Assembly (NCBI RefSeq): GCF_013386115.1
Contig: NZ_JACAOR010000001.1
Coordinates: 648,639 to 712,638 of the forward strand
Length of the DNA stretch: 64,000 bases
Source of the DNA: Pseudomonas gingeri
GTDB lineage: Bacteria > Pseudomonadota > Gammaproteobacteria > Pseudomonadales > Pseudomonadaceae
Reading direction: 5' to 3'
A program made the position numbers and the translations under genes. Under the pieces are notes generated by a model. The model did no database searches. It was given only the letters and a program-made list of their open reading frames with translations, and had not been told where the DNA came from. Shown here piece by piece: positions 51,850-59,787 of this stretch (position 1 is the first letter of the stretch; the number at the start of each line of letters is the position of its first letter).

Positions 51850-52830
51850 CTACTCAAACCACTCTCGCCGTTCCTTGAAGGTGTGCAGGATCAGCTCGAC
51901 AATCATCTGCACCTCCTCCCGGCCCCCGGCTTCGCGCTGGATGGCCAGCCAGGCGCGGCGCTGCATGCTCTCGTCGAACAAGCCGGGCAGCGCCGCCAGC
52001 CCGCGGTCGAAGCGGGTGATGTAGCGCGGCAGCAGGCCGATACAGGCGCTGCAACGGATCATCTCCAGCATCAGTTCGTAGGAATGCACTTGCACCACCC
52101 CGGCCAGGCGCTGTTCGACCAGGCTGTTCCACGGCTGGAAACCCTCGATCTGCCGGTCGTGCTGCCATTGCACGAGCATGTAGTCCTTCAGGTCGTCCAG
52201 GGAGTCCGGGCGCACCGCTACCCGCGAGTAACGCTTGGCGATATGCGGCAGATAGTCCAGTCGCGCCAGGGGCCGTGGTTCGCTGATGTCGAAGCTCGGT
52301 CCCGGCCACGGTGAATCGACGCCCGCCAGCCAGACCACCACGTCGGCGCTCAGGGCCTGCAAGGACAAGGCGCTGTCCACCGGGATGATTTCCAGCCGCA
52401 CACTGGCATTGCGCCGCAGCAGACCGATCAGGTCACGGCCCAGGATGTCGTGCAGGATCGATTCGGCAATCGCCAGGCGCACCAGCGGTTGTTCCACGAT
52501 CGGCAGGCGCCGTTCATGGGCCAGGGCAATCAGTTGCGCCTGCAACTGCTGGCCTTCGCGACTGAGAATCAGCGCGCTGCCCTGGTACACGAACAGCGGA
52601 CGACCGAGCTGCTCTTCGAGCAAGCCCAACTGTTTGCGCAACTGGGTCGATTTGATATTCAGGCTGCGCGCCGCCTGCATGAAGCAGCCGCAACGGGCGC
52701 TGGCCAGGAAGAACTGCGCGGTTTGCGCTTCGATCCGTTCGGCCAGCGTCAACCATGAGTCGCGAGGTTCGGTCGCGCCGTGGTACTCCATGACGCCCAT
52801 GCGCTGGGCGGATTCATTCAATGACATCAT
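51850..52830 (-). CDS. LysR-family transcriptional regulator
   Basis: This is a 326-residue LysR-type protein. The winged helix is AQFFLASARCGCFMQAARSLNIKSTQLRKQLGLLEEQLG at about residues 37-75. The effector domain starts near residue 110. It has a longer N-terminus (~30 residues) than most LysR proteins. It lies 54 bases after the PPIase gene in the same direction. This matches the LysR-type gene I recall at the end of the P. aeruginosa pdt locus (PA0701), so it may be part of the same cluster. The target and inducer are unknown. The gap holds a GGCGCC-TGAC-GGCGCC hairpin without a T tract. Confidence 0.85.
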   Translation of the reverse strand: MMSLNESAQRMGVMEYHGATEPRDSWLTLAERIEAQTAQFFLASARCGCFMQAARSLNIKSTQLRKQLGLLEEQLGRPLFVYQGSALILSREGQQLQAQLIALAHERRLPIVEQPLVRLAIAESILHDILGRDLIGLLRRNASVRLEIIPVDSALSLQALSADVVVWLAGVDSPWPGPSFDISEPRPLARLDYLPHIAKRYSRVAVRPDSLDDLKDYMLVQWQHDRQIEGFQPWNSLVEQRLAGVVQVHSYELMLEMIRCSACIGLLPRYITRFDRGLAALPGLFDESMQRRAWLAIQREAGGREEVQMIVELILHTFKERREWFE

Positions 52831-52884
52831 TCAGACTCCCTGTCGGCGCCTGACGGCGCCCAACCATCCATTGGCAGTTTCTTG

Positions 52885-53838
52885 TCAGCGTTTCTCTTCC
52901 AGCACCTGATTGAGGACCGCGCCGTCGATGCTCAGGGTCGCGGTATTGAACATGCCCTCCAGGTACGCCTTGGCAATCTGTTCCTGGCGCTGGCTGCGCA
53001 AGGCGTCACGCAGGCGGTCGCGCAGTTCGCCGAGGGTCGCCGTACGCGACGGCTGCAACTCGGTGAGCTTGACGATATGGAAACCCGCCGGGCTCTGCAC
53101 CGGGTCCGCCACCGCGCCAACCTTCAGCCGCGACAACGCCCCGCGTATTTCCGGCACCAGTTGCTGCAAAGGCTGCAGGCCCGAGTCGCCGCCACGCCTG
53201 GCGGTATCGCGGTCCTGGGAATACTGGGTCGCCAACGCGGCAAATTCGGCCGGTGCGGCCTGGGCGCGACGACTCAGGTCAACGGCCTGCTTGCGCACGC
53301 TTTCCAGCGACTGCGGGTCGGGCACTGCCAGGAAGATCTGGCTGACCCGATACAAGGGCGGCGTCTGCCAGGCCGATTTGCCGCTCTCGTAGGCCTGCTG
53401 CAATTCCTCGTCGCTCGGATAGTCCGCCGGCACCTGGCTGACCGACGCCAGGTAATTGCGAAAGACGATCTGTTCGGTAGCGGCGCGGGTCTGCTGTTCG
53501 ATCTCCGGACGCTGGCGCCAGCCCTGGGCATCGGCCTGTTCGAGCACCGCCTTCTCGGCCAGGCGACTACGGATCCAGCTCTCCAGCGCTGCACGATTAC
53601 CCCGCAGTTGCTCACGCGATTCCGGCGGCAGGGTCGCGAACAGCGCCTTCAGTTCCTCGGGCGCCACGTGCTGGTTACCCAGGCGCGCGACGGCCGGGCC
53701 ACTCGCCGCCGGCTGCACGACGGAGGGCGTCGGCTGTACCGCCGCCACCGGATCGTTACCCGGGCGCATGGCCAGGGCGACCGCCCCGACCAGCACGGCC
53801 AGCGCACCCGCGCCGGCCAACAGGTTGCTTTTTTTCAC
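52885..53838 (-). CDS. Periplasmic/membrane-anchored peptidyl-prolyl isomerase (SurA/EpsD-like parvulin)
   Basis: This is a 317-residue PPIase with an uncleaved signal or anchor (LLAGAGALAVLVGAVALAM). An N-terminal SurA-like helical chaperone region lies at ~45-160. The parvulin domain covers ~165-265 (YRVSQIFLAV, EFAALATQYSQDRDTARRGG, SPAGFHIVKLTEL). It overlaps the upstream YbjN-like gene by 4 bases. In this cluster it probably helps fold the exoprotein, the porin or the TpsB barrel in the periplasm. P. aeruginosa has a PPIase gene at the equivalent place. Confidence 0.85.
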   Translation of the reverse strand: MKKSNLLAGAGALAVLVGAVALAMRPGNDPVAAVQPTPSVVQPAASGPAVARLGNQHVAPEELKALFATLPPESREQLRGNRAALESWIRSRLAEKAVLEQADAQGWRQRPEIEQQTRAATEQIVFRNYLASVSQVPADYPSDEELQQAYESGKSAWQTPPLYRVSQIFLAVPDPQSLESVRKQAVDLSRRAQAAPAEFAALATQYSQDRDTARRGGDSGLQPLQQLVPEIRGALSRLKVGAVADPVQSPAGFHIVKLTELQPSRTATLGELRDRLRDALRSQRQEQIAKAYLEGMFNTATLSIDGAVLNQVLEEKR

Positions 53839-54323
53839 AGGGCCGCCTCCTCCTCGTGTGCCGCCGGTTCAACCGAAGCTTGCGGTTGTGCCTGCAACTG
53901 CGCGGCATGCTGGCTGTACTCGCGCAGGTAGACGATGAACTCCTGCAGCAGGCGATCCCACAGCTCCAGGTTGCCACGCAGGTAGTTCACGCTGACACCC
54001 GCGGCCACCACCACGTCCATCTCCATCACCAGGAACTCGCCCTGCACGGACAAGCGGGCAAAACGCCGCGACGCGTTCCACAGTTCCGCCAGGCCGGCTG
54101 GCAGCTCACCCTGGACCCGCAGCGCGCAGCTGTAGGTGAAGTCGACATAGTTGCCCTCTTGTGCCGCCAGGTTACCGAAACGCACGGCGTAGCCGATGCC
54201 CTGGCTGGCACTGAGCAGTTGCACGATACCGTTCTGGTCGGTGCGGTTGACGCGGTAGCCGGCACCTTGCAGCAGCTCGGTCAGGCTGTCCGGGGTGACG
54301 TGTTCGATCAGTTGTTCGCTCAT
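53835..54323 (-). CDS. YbjN-like protein of the TPS cluster
   Basis: This is a 162-residue soluble protein without a signal peptide. The alpha/beta pattern LTELLQGAGYRVNRTDQNGIVQLLSA...ALRVQGELPAGLAELWNASRRFARLSVQGEFLVMEMDVVVAAGVSVNYLRGNLELWDRLLQEFI fits the YbjN/type-III-chaperone-like fold. Some YbjN proteins act as chaperones or adaptors. The start ATG at 54323 follows AAGGAAG. It is coupled to the PPIase gene by overlap. Its role in the cluster is unknown; a cytoplasmic chaperone for an exported partner is one possibility. Confidence 0.65.
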   Translation of the reverse strand: MSEQLIEHVTPDSLTELLQGAGYRVNRTDQNGIVQLLSASQGIGYAVRFGNLAAQEGNYVDFTYSCALRVQGELPAGLAELWNASRRFARLSVQGEFLVMEMDVVVAAGVSVNYLRGNLELWDRLLQEFIVYLREYSQHAAQLQAQPQASVEPAAHEEEAAL

Positions 54324-54343
54324 GAAATGTGCTTCCTTGTCGA

Positions 54344-54991
54344 TCATTGATTGAGAGATGCGTGGCTCGCATCGAACTGGTTCTTGTAGAGGTCATCGCC
54401 GAAGGCCTGGGCCATTTCCTCGAACTTGACCCGGGCGCTGCCAGCGAAGGGCTGGCGGATTTTCATCACCTCGGCCACGTCGATTTTTTCGTAGGCGGCG
54501 AGGATCTCCTTGGCGATCCCGTACATCTGTTGATTCTTGGCCGAACATTGCTGCACTTGTGTGTCACGCTCGCTCAGTTGTCCCTGTAATCGGGCGCGCT
54601 CGGCCTCCTTGGCCTTGGCCATCACCAGCAGGTCGTCATAGGCCTTCTTGAACTTGCCCAACTGCTCGTTGGCGGCCACCGAAAAGGCCTGGGCCTGGCT
54701 TTGCAGGGCCTGTTGCTGGCCGGCCAGCTGTTCGCTCAGGCCCTTGGCCTTGGCCAGTTCGGCGGTCAACTGCTTGATTTGCGCCTGGGCCGCCTTGGCC
54801 TGGTTTTCCGCGGCCAGCCGCGCGGCGCTGGCCTGGGCCTGTTCGCTTTGCAGCGCCTGCAATTGCTGGGTGGTGCTGCGCAACTGGGTGCGCAGGCGCT
54901 CTTCCATGCCTTCGGCACTGGCGCCGCTGGCCAGTGCCACGCCGACCACCAGCAACAACGTCGACCAGCGCACCTGGGCTCGCATGTTCAT
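54344..54991 (-). CDS. Periplasmic coiled-coil protein of the TPS cluster, function unknown
   Basis: This is a 215-residue exported protein with signal peptide STLLLVVGVALASGASA. Residues ~28-150 form one long heptad-rich coiled coil with many Gln, Ala, Lys and Glu (for example QLQALQSEQAQASAARLAAE). A short C-terminal globular part follows with MYGIAKEILAAYEKIDVAEVM. I recognise no family function. The start ATG at 54991 follows GGGAGG. It sits 16 bases after the porin gene and 20 before the YbjN-like gene, so it is clearly in the operon and may bridge envelope components. Confidence 0.65.
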   Translation of the reverse strand: MNMRAQVRWSTLLLVVGVALASGASAEGMEERLRTQLRSTTQQLQALQSEQAQASAARLAAENQAKAAQAQIKQLTAELAKAKGLSEQLAGQQQALQSQAQAFSVAANEQLGKFKKAYDDLLVMAKAKEAERARLQGQLSERDTQVQQCSAKNQQMYGIAKEILAAYEKIDVAEVMKIRQPFAGSARVKFEEMAQAFGDDLYKNQFDASHASLNQ

Positions 54992-55007
54992 GGGACCTCC
55001 CTCGCGC

Positions 55008-56732
55008 TTAGAAGCGCGTGTTGATTTCAAGCTGCATGACATCGATATCGAATGGCGCGCCATACACCGTCTCCGAATTGAGCCAGCGCGCGGTGGCGAT
55101 CACGTTCTTGTCCAGGCCGTAGTTGGCGCCGAGGAAGAAACCCTTGGCGTTGGTGCCGCCGAGGTGGAACGAGGAATCGTTGAAACCGTCCGGCAAGGCG
55201 TCCGGCTGGATGTACTTGTAGCCACCGAAGACGTTCCAGTCGCCCTTGCGCTTGAGTTCCAGCGCATTGCCGAGGGTGAACTGCACCATCATTGCGTTGG
55301 CGCCGCTTTCCACCTTGCCGTCGTTGTCCAGGTTGTTGACGATCTGGCCTTCGGAGCGCTTGGTCATCTCGCCTTCGTCGTAGCCCAGGTTATGCACGTA
55401 GTTGACGTGGCTGCGCAGCTTGAAGTCTTCCGGCAGTTCGCTGTCGAGCACCAGGTTCAGGTCGATCAGGTTGAACTCCGAAGCCAGGCCGACGAATTGC
55501 GGTTGCGGGGTCTTGGCCGGGTTCGTCGGGTCCGGGGTGATATTGCGCAGCAGGAACACCGTGTTGCCTTTCTGCATGAACGCCGAGCGCGTGCCGTCGG
55601 TGTCGCAGCCGGGATCGCCATTCCAGGGCTCGCAGGGGCTGGAGCGCTTGCCTTCGATATTGTCGAAGCGGTAGTAGGCCAGTGCCCCCTTGAGCCGGTT
55701 GTGCTGGCTGAACTGCCAGTTGGCGCCGATCTGGCCGCCATACAGCCATTTGTTGTCGCTGGCCTGCTTGTCCGAACCATTGCTGGTGAAGGTATCGTTG
55801 CTGTATTCCACCGGGAACGCGCCGACCGTGCCGAACAGGCCCCAATCGGCGTTCAGCTTGCGGTCGAAGACGGCGGCGATGCCGTCGAAGTTCAGGTCGG
55901 TGGAGTACAACATGTCGGTGGAGAAGAACGGGTTGGCCATCCGCCCGCCGGTGATGCTCACATAGTCGTAGGGCTTCCAGGTCAGATAACCCTGGTCGAG
56001 CCAGATATCCTTCTTGGCAAAGCCGCCGCCCAGGGTCTGGGTGGTGGACACCGGATTGTTGTCCGAACCGGTGCCGATCCGCACGCCGGCCATCCACTCC
56101 GGGGAAATCACTGCTTTCATGCCCAGCCGGGCTCTGATCCGGAACAGGTTCTCGCGGTCTTCACGGGTATTGAGCAATGGCGGCAGGCCGGTGGAACTCT
56201 GTGGGTTGACGTCATAGGGACCGTTGGCGTTGAGCTTGGCGAAATCGATGATTTCCTTGCTGTTGATGCCCGAGCTGCCGTTCGCATCGTTGTCATTGCC
56301 ACCGGCGTAATAGCGCGACTCGTCGCGCAGGCGGATATCACCGTCGAAACTGATCCGCGACACCCAGTCCGGGAAGGTATTCGGTTGCGCCCAGTTCTCC
56401 TGCTTGGCGGTGGCCATGACTTCGGCCTTGACCTGGTCGCGGATCTGGTCGCGGACGATCGCCGGGACGTATTGCACCCGCACCTCACCCGGCGTGGCCG
56501 CCGGTGCGCTGGCTGCGACGGCGTTGGCCTGGCGTGCCTGGACCGCTTCCTTCTCGGCCTGGGCGATCAGGCCGTCGGCCTGCTCCTTTTTCAGTACGCC
56601 CTGCTGCACCAGCAGCCGGATCAGATTGATCGTGGCGTTCTCCGAAGGCGCGGTCTGGGCCGTCGCCTGTCCGACCAGGGTCGCGATGACCAGGCCGACC
56701 GCCAGGCTCAATCGATTCACATTGGAAACCAT
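55008..56732 (-). CDS. Putative outer-membrane porin of the TPS cluster
   Basis: This is a 574-residue beta-barrel protein. The signal peptide is LAVGLVIATLVGQATAQ. A short helical, coiled-coil-like N-terminus follows (LIRLLVQQGVLKKEQADGLI, residues ~40-75), a feature of putative-porin family members that trimerise. About 16-18 amphipathic strands follow, ending in the C-terminal Phe of MQLEINTRF that the BAM complex recognises. Two cysteines (PCEPWNGDPGC) could cross-link a loop. The start ATG at 56732 follows AAGGAG. Its place next to TonB/ExbBD suggests uptake of a substrate or a role in exoprotein release, but no TonB box is obvious. Confidence 0.8.
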   Translation of the reverse strand: MVSNVNRLSLAVGLVIATLVGQATAQTAPSENATINLIRLLVQQGVLKKEQADGLIAQAEKEAVQARQANAVAASAPAATPGEVRVQYVPAIVRDQIRDQVKAEVMATAKQENWAQPNTFPDWVSRISFDGDIRLRDESRYYAGGNDNDANGSSGINSKEIIDFAKLNANGPYDVNPQSSTGLPPLLNTREDRENLFRIRARLGMKAVISPEWMAGVRIGTGSDNNPVSTTQTLGGGFAKKDIWLDQGYLTWKPYDYVSITGGRMANPFFSTDMLYSTDLNFDGIAAVFDRKLNADWGLFGTVGAFPVEYSNDTFTSNGSDKQASDNKWLYGGQIGANWQFSQHNRLKGALAYYRFDNIEGKRSSPCEPWNGDPGCDTDGTRSAFMQKGNTVFLLRNITPDPTNPAKTPQPQFVGLASEFNLIDLNLVLDSELPEDFKLRSHVNYVHNLGYDEGEMTKRSEGQIVNNLDNDGKVESGANAMMVQFTLGNALELKRKGDWNVFGGYKYIQPDALPDGFNDSSFHLGGTNAKGFFLGANYGLDKNVIATARWLNSETVYGAPFDIDVMQLEINTRF

Positions 56733-56772
56733 TTGCACTGAACTCCTTAGACAAGACTGCACATGTATGGGG

Positions 56773-57480
56773 CTAGCCGGGACGGCGGCCTTGCAGGGAA
56801 ATGCGCACCGGCAAGGTCATCGAGGCCGGCGGCCGTTCGTTTAATCGAGGAGCGGCGCGCAACGCGGCCAGCACCTGTGTGTCGAGCCTGGGATCGCCGC
56901 TGGACTTGACCAGCTCGACCCGGGTGATATCTCCGGCGGCGCTGAGCCAGACATCGGTCTGCAGCGAAAACGCCAGGTTGCGCAGTTCCGGGTTCTCCTT
57001 GAGCACGCGCTGGAAGGTGTACGCCAGGAACTGGCTGTAGGTGCCGTTGCCCAGCCGCCCACCGCCCGCGCCCGCCATGCCACCGCCCTTGCCCGCGCCG
57101 ATGTTGAAAGCGTCGCCACCGGCCTGGGCATCGCCGTCGATCTGCATCGGGTTCGCCAGGTCGTCCGCCGGCGATGGCGGGGCTTCCTCCTGGGGCTTGA
57201 CCTCTTCGGGCTCGGGTGTCGGCTCGGGGACCTTCTCTTCCACCGGTGTCTCAGGCTCCTTGGGCTTTTCCGGCTCGGGAGGCGGCGGTGGTGGCGGAGG
57301 CGGCAACGGGATGATCATCGGCACCTTCGGCGCTTCGCGACGGACCCCGCTCATGTCGTGGGCCCACTGCCACAGGAACCACGCGGCGGCGGCACCCAGC
57401 AGCAATCCGGCGCCCCACTTCACCAGGCGCAAGGGCGACTTCTTCACGGGATCGGGGCTGATCGGTAATTTGGCGGTCAT
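56773..57480 (-). CDS. tonB: TonB-like energy transducer
   Basis: This is a 235-residue TonB-family protein. One N-terminal transmembrane helix (GAGLLLGAAAAWFLWQWAHD) is followed by a proline-rich spacer with a PPPPPPPPP run and EPE/KPKEPE repeats (residues ~58-100), a Gly-rich link, and a C-terminal TonB domain with FSLQTDVWLSAAGDITRVEL. It starts 2 bases after exbD. P. aeruginosa has a TonB gene in the same place, which I recall as tonB4. Confidence 0.88.
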   Translation of the reverse strand: MTAKLPISPDPVKKSPLRLVKWGAGLLLGAAAAWFLWQWAHDMSGVRREAPKVPMIIPLPPPPPPPPPEPEKPKEPETPVEEKVPEPTPEPEEVKPQEEAPPSPADDLANPMQIDGDAQAGGDAFNIGAGKGGGMAGAGGGRLGNGTYSQFLAYTFQRVLKENPELRNLAFSLQTDVWLSAAGDITRVELVKSSGDPRLDTQVLAALRAAPRLNERPPASMTLPVRISLQGRRPG

Positions 57481-57482
57481 GG

Positions 57483-57908
57483 TCAGCCCTGGTTCGGTTT
57501 GCCGGTGACCAGCCCGACCTGGGACAGCTCCAGGCGTCGCAGCAGGTCGAGCACTTCGATCACTTTCTGGTACTGCACCGTGGCGTCGCCACGCACGATG
57601 ATCGGGAAGTCCGGGCTCTGCGCCTTCTCGATGCGCAGGCGCTCCTCCAGCTCCGGCAACGTCACCGGGTAGGCGTCGAGGAACACCTGGCCGCCATCGT
57701 TGACCGAGATGGCCTTGGTCTTGGCCTCGGACAACGACACCGAGGCACTGGCCTTGGGCAGGTGGATCTGGATACCCGAGACCTGGGCCGTGGCGGTGAG
57801 GATGAACATCACCAGTACCACCATCAGCACGTCCACCAGGGGTGTGATGTTGATGCTGTCGACGGCGGCATCGTCATCGTCGTCATGGGAGGTGTTTACG
57901 GAAGCCAT
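57483..57908 (-). CDS. exbD: ExbD/TolR biopolymer transport protein
   Basis: This is a 141-residue ExbD. An acidic N-terminus (a DDDDD run) precedes one transmembrane helix ITPLVDVLMVVLVMFIL with D26, equivalent to the proton-conducting Asp25 of E. coli ExbD. A periplasmic domain with PIIVRGDATVQYQKVIEVLD follows. It works with the ExbB domain encoded 11 bases upstream and with TonB downstream. Confidence 0.93.
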   Translation of the reverse strand: MASVNTSHDDDDDAAVDSINITPLVDVLMVVLVMFILTATAQVSGIQIHLPKASASVSLSEAKTKAISVNDGGQVFLDAYPVTLPELEERLRIEKAQSPDFPIIVRGDATVQYQKVIEVLDLLRRLELSQVGLVTGKPNQG

Positions 57909-57919
57909 GGCAGTTCCCC

Positions 57920-59764
57920 TCAGATCGACAACATGTCGGCGACGTGATGATCGGCATGCGCGGCGCGCCCGCGAGCGTTGTCGTGGGACTGGCCCTCGCC
58001 ATGCATTTCCGCCAGGCGCGTGATGAACTCATCGACGAACACGCGCATGTCGGCACTGACTTCCTTGTTGCGGGTGATCAGGCGGTTGTAGCCAAACAGC
58101 GCCGGGATCGCGACGAACAGGCCCATGGCCGTGGCCAGCAAGGCTGCCGCCATGCCCGGGGCAATGGCATTGATGTTCACATCACCGGCCATGGCCGTGC
58201 CGAGGAACACCACCATGATCCCCAGCACGGTCCCCAGCAGGCCGATGTACGGACCGCCGGCGATGGCGTTGGACAGGGTCGAGAGTTTCGAGCTCAGTTG
58301 CTGGTTTTCCCGGGTGCGCACGCCGTCCATCGAGCAGCGGATGGCCTCGATGGTGGCCGCCGAGACCGACGAGGTATCGGCGCCCTGGGCGCGACGGGTG
58401 CGGATTTCCTTGACCGCCACCAGGTACAGGCGCCACAGCGACGAGTGCTCCAGGCGCCGGGCCAGGTCCTGGTCGTCGGCGAACATCTCCAGGCGCGTGC
58501 CGATCTGCCCGAACTGCTCGCGAAACGCTTCGTTGGCCCGGCTGACGCGACCCAAGGCGCGGTTCTTGCGGATCATGATGAACCACGACTGGATCATCAT
58601 CAGCACCAGTACGGCGATGATCACCCAGGCGTCCACCGGCACCGCCTTGAGCAGGAAGCCGAGGCTGCCGAAGCCGAAGCCCGACTGTTCTTCGTCGGCG
58701 CCGTAGGCCACCAGTTTCGATTCGGCGCCCTGGGCCGTGGCATCGGCCAGCAGCGCGGCGGCGGGACGCACGACCTTGGACAGGCGCAGTTCGTCGATAG
58801 CGCCGTTGAAGGCCTGGAAGGCGCTCGAAGCCGGTGCTGCCGGGTCGGCGGCCGCCACCGGCGGAACGTCGCCACCGATGGCGATCAGCGAGTTGAAGGC
58901 CGGCACTTCCTGGGCCAGGGTCGCGGTTTCGCGACCGTTGACGAACAGCGAGACCTTGCTGCCTTGAGCGGTCAGTGCCAGGTGTTGCCACTGCCCCGGA
59001 TTCAGCGCCTGGGTCGATACCGCGCGCTGGCCGTTGATCTCCACGAACGGCGTGCCCTGGCTGGTGCCGAGCAGGAAGGCATGAGTGCCTTCGCGACGAG
59101 CCATCAGCAATTGCTCACCCGAAGCCTGGTCCAGGCGAACCCAGGCACTCAGGGTGAAAGCACCGCCCGCGGCATATTGCAGCGACGGACTGGCCGGCAG
59201 CATCAGCGGCTGGCCGCCGAACTGCAACGCCGCGCCGATCACGCCGTCGATACGGCTGCCGGTGGCGTTCTGGGCATTGTTGGAAAACGCCGTGGCGTCC
59301 CTGGGCGGCGTGGCGACCGCACCGTCGAAGTGGTAGACGGCGGTGTAGTTCGGCTCGAACGCCAGTTGCCCGTTGCTGGTGGCCGGGGCCTTCTGGTTAC
59401 CGTAGTACATCCAGATATCCTGGCGCTGGCCGCCGTCGATCTTCGGGACATCGACCCAGATCAGCGCCATGCCCATCAGCGGATCGAAGCTTTCGATCTG
59501 GTAATTGAGCACGGTCTTGTCGTCGGCAGCGACAAAGCGCAGGTCCGAACCGTCTTCCTTGACACCGTCGAAGGTAAAGTTGCCGGTGTGCAGGCGCACC
59601 AGCAGGCTGGTGCGGCCCAGGGCATCGTTGATGGCCGCGCCCTGGGGCGTGGTGTCGACGGTGATCTGCTTGCGGTAGTGCCAGTCATCCTGCCACCAGG
59701 CCTGGGCGGTGGCCGGGAGCACGAAGCCCAGGCAGATCAACAGGAAAGTCATCAGGCGCTGCAT
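57920..59764 (-). CDS. exbB: DUF2341-LamG-ExbB fusion (MotA/TolQ/ExbB proton channel)
   Basis: This is a 614-residue protein. A signal peptide (residues 1-22) is followed by a DUF2341 domain (~23-140, WQDDWHYRKQITVDTT). A LamG/concanavalin-like lectin domain covers ~150-330 (AVYHFDGAV, ALQFGGQPL, FTLSAWVRL, WQHLALTAQGSKVSLFVNG). A transmembrane helix (~377-398) and the ExbB core follow, with helices at ~506-526 (GLLGTVLGIMVVFLGTAMAG) and ~537-557. The usual ExbB is ~240 residues, so a ~375-residue periplasmic carbohydrate-binding-like part has been added. P. aeruginosa exbB2 is at the equivalent place. The proton channel may thus sense or hold a glycan or the exoprotein. Confidence 0.9.
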   Translation of the reverse strand: MQRLMTFLLICLGFVLPATAQAWWQDDWHYRKQITVDTTPQGAAINDALGRTSLLVRLHTGNFTFDGVKEDGSDLRFVAADDKTVLNYQIESFDPLMGMALIWVDVPKIDGGQRQDIWMYYGNQKAPATSNGQLAFEPNYTAVYHFDGAVATPPRDATAFSNNAQNATGSRIDGVIGAALQFGGQPLMLPASPSLQYAAGGAFTLSAWVRLDQASGEQLLMARREGTHAFLLGTSQGTPFVEINGQRAVSTQALNPGQWQHLALTAQGSKVSLFVNGRETATLAQEVPAFNSLIAIGGDVPPVAAADPAAPASSAFQAFNGAIDELRLSKVVRPAAALLADATAQGAESKLVAYGADEEQSGFGFGSLGFLLKAVPVDAWVIIAVLVLMMIQSWFIMIRKNRALGRVSRANEAFREQFGQIGTRLEMFADDQDLARRLEHSSLWRLYLVAVKEIRTRRAQGADTSSVSAATIEAIRCSMDGVRTRENQQLSSKLSTLSNAIAGGPYIGLLGTVLGIMVVFLGTAMAGDVNINAIAPGMAAALLATAMGLFVAIPALFGYNRLITRNKEVSADMRVFVDEFITRLAEMHGEGQSHDNARGRAAHADHHVADMLSI

Positions 59765-59787
59765 GAAAAATGCTCCTTTTTATGGGT

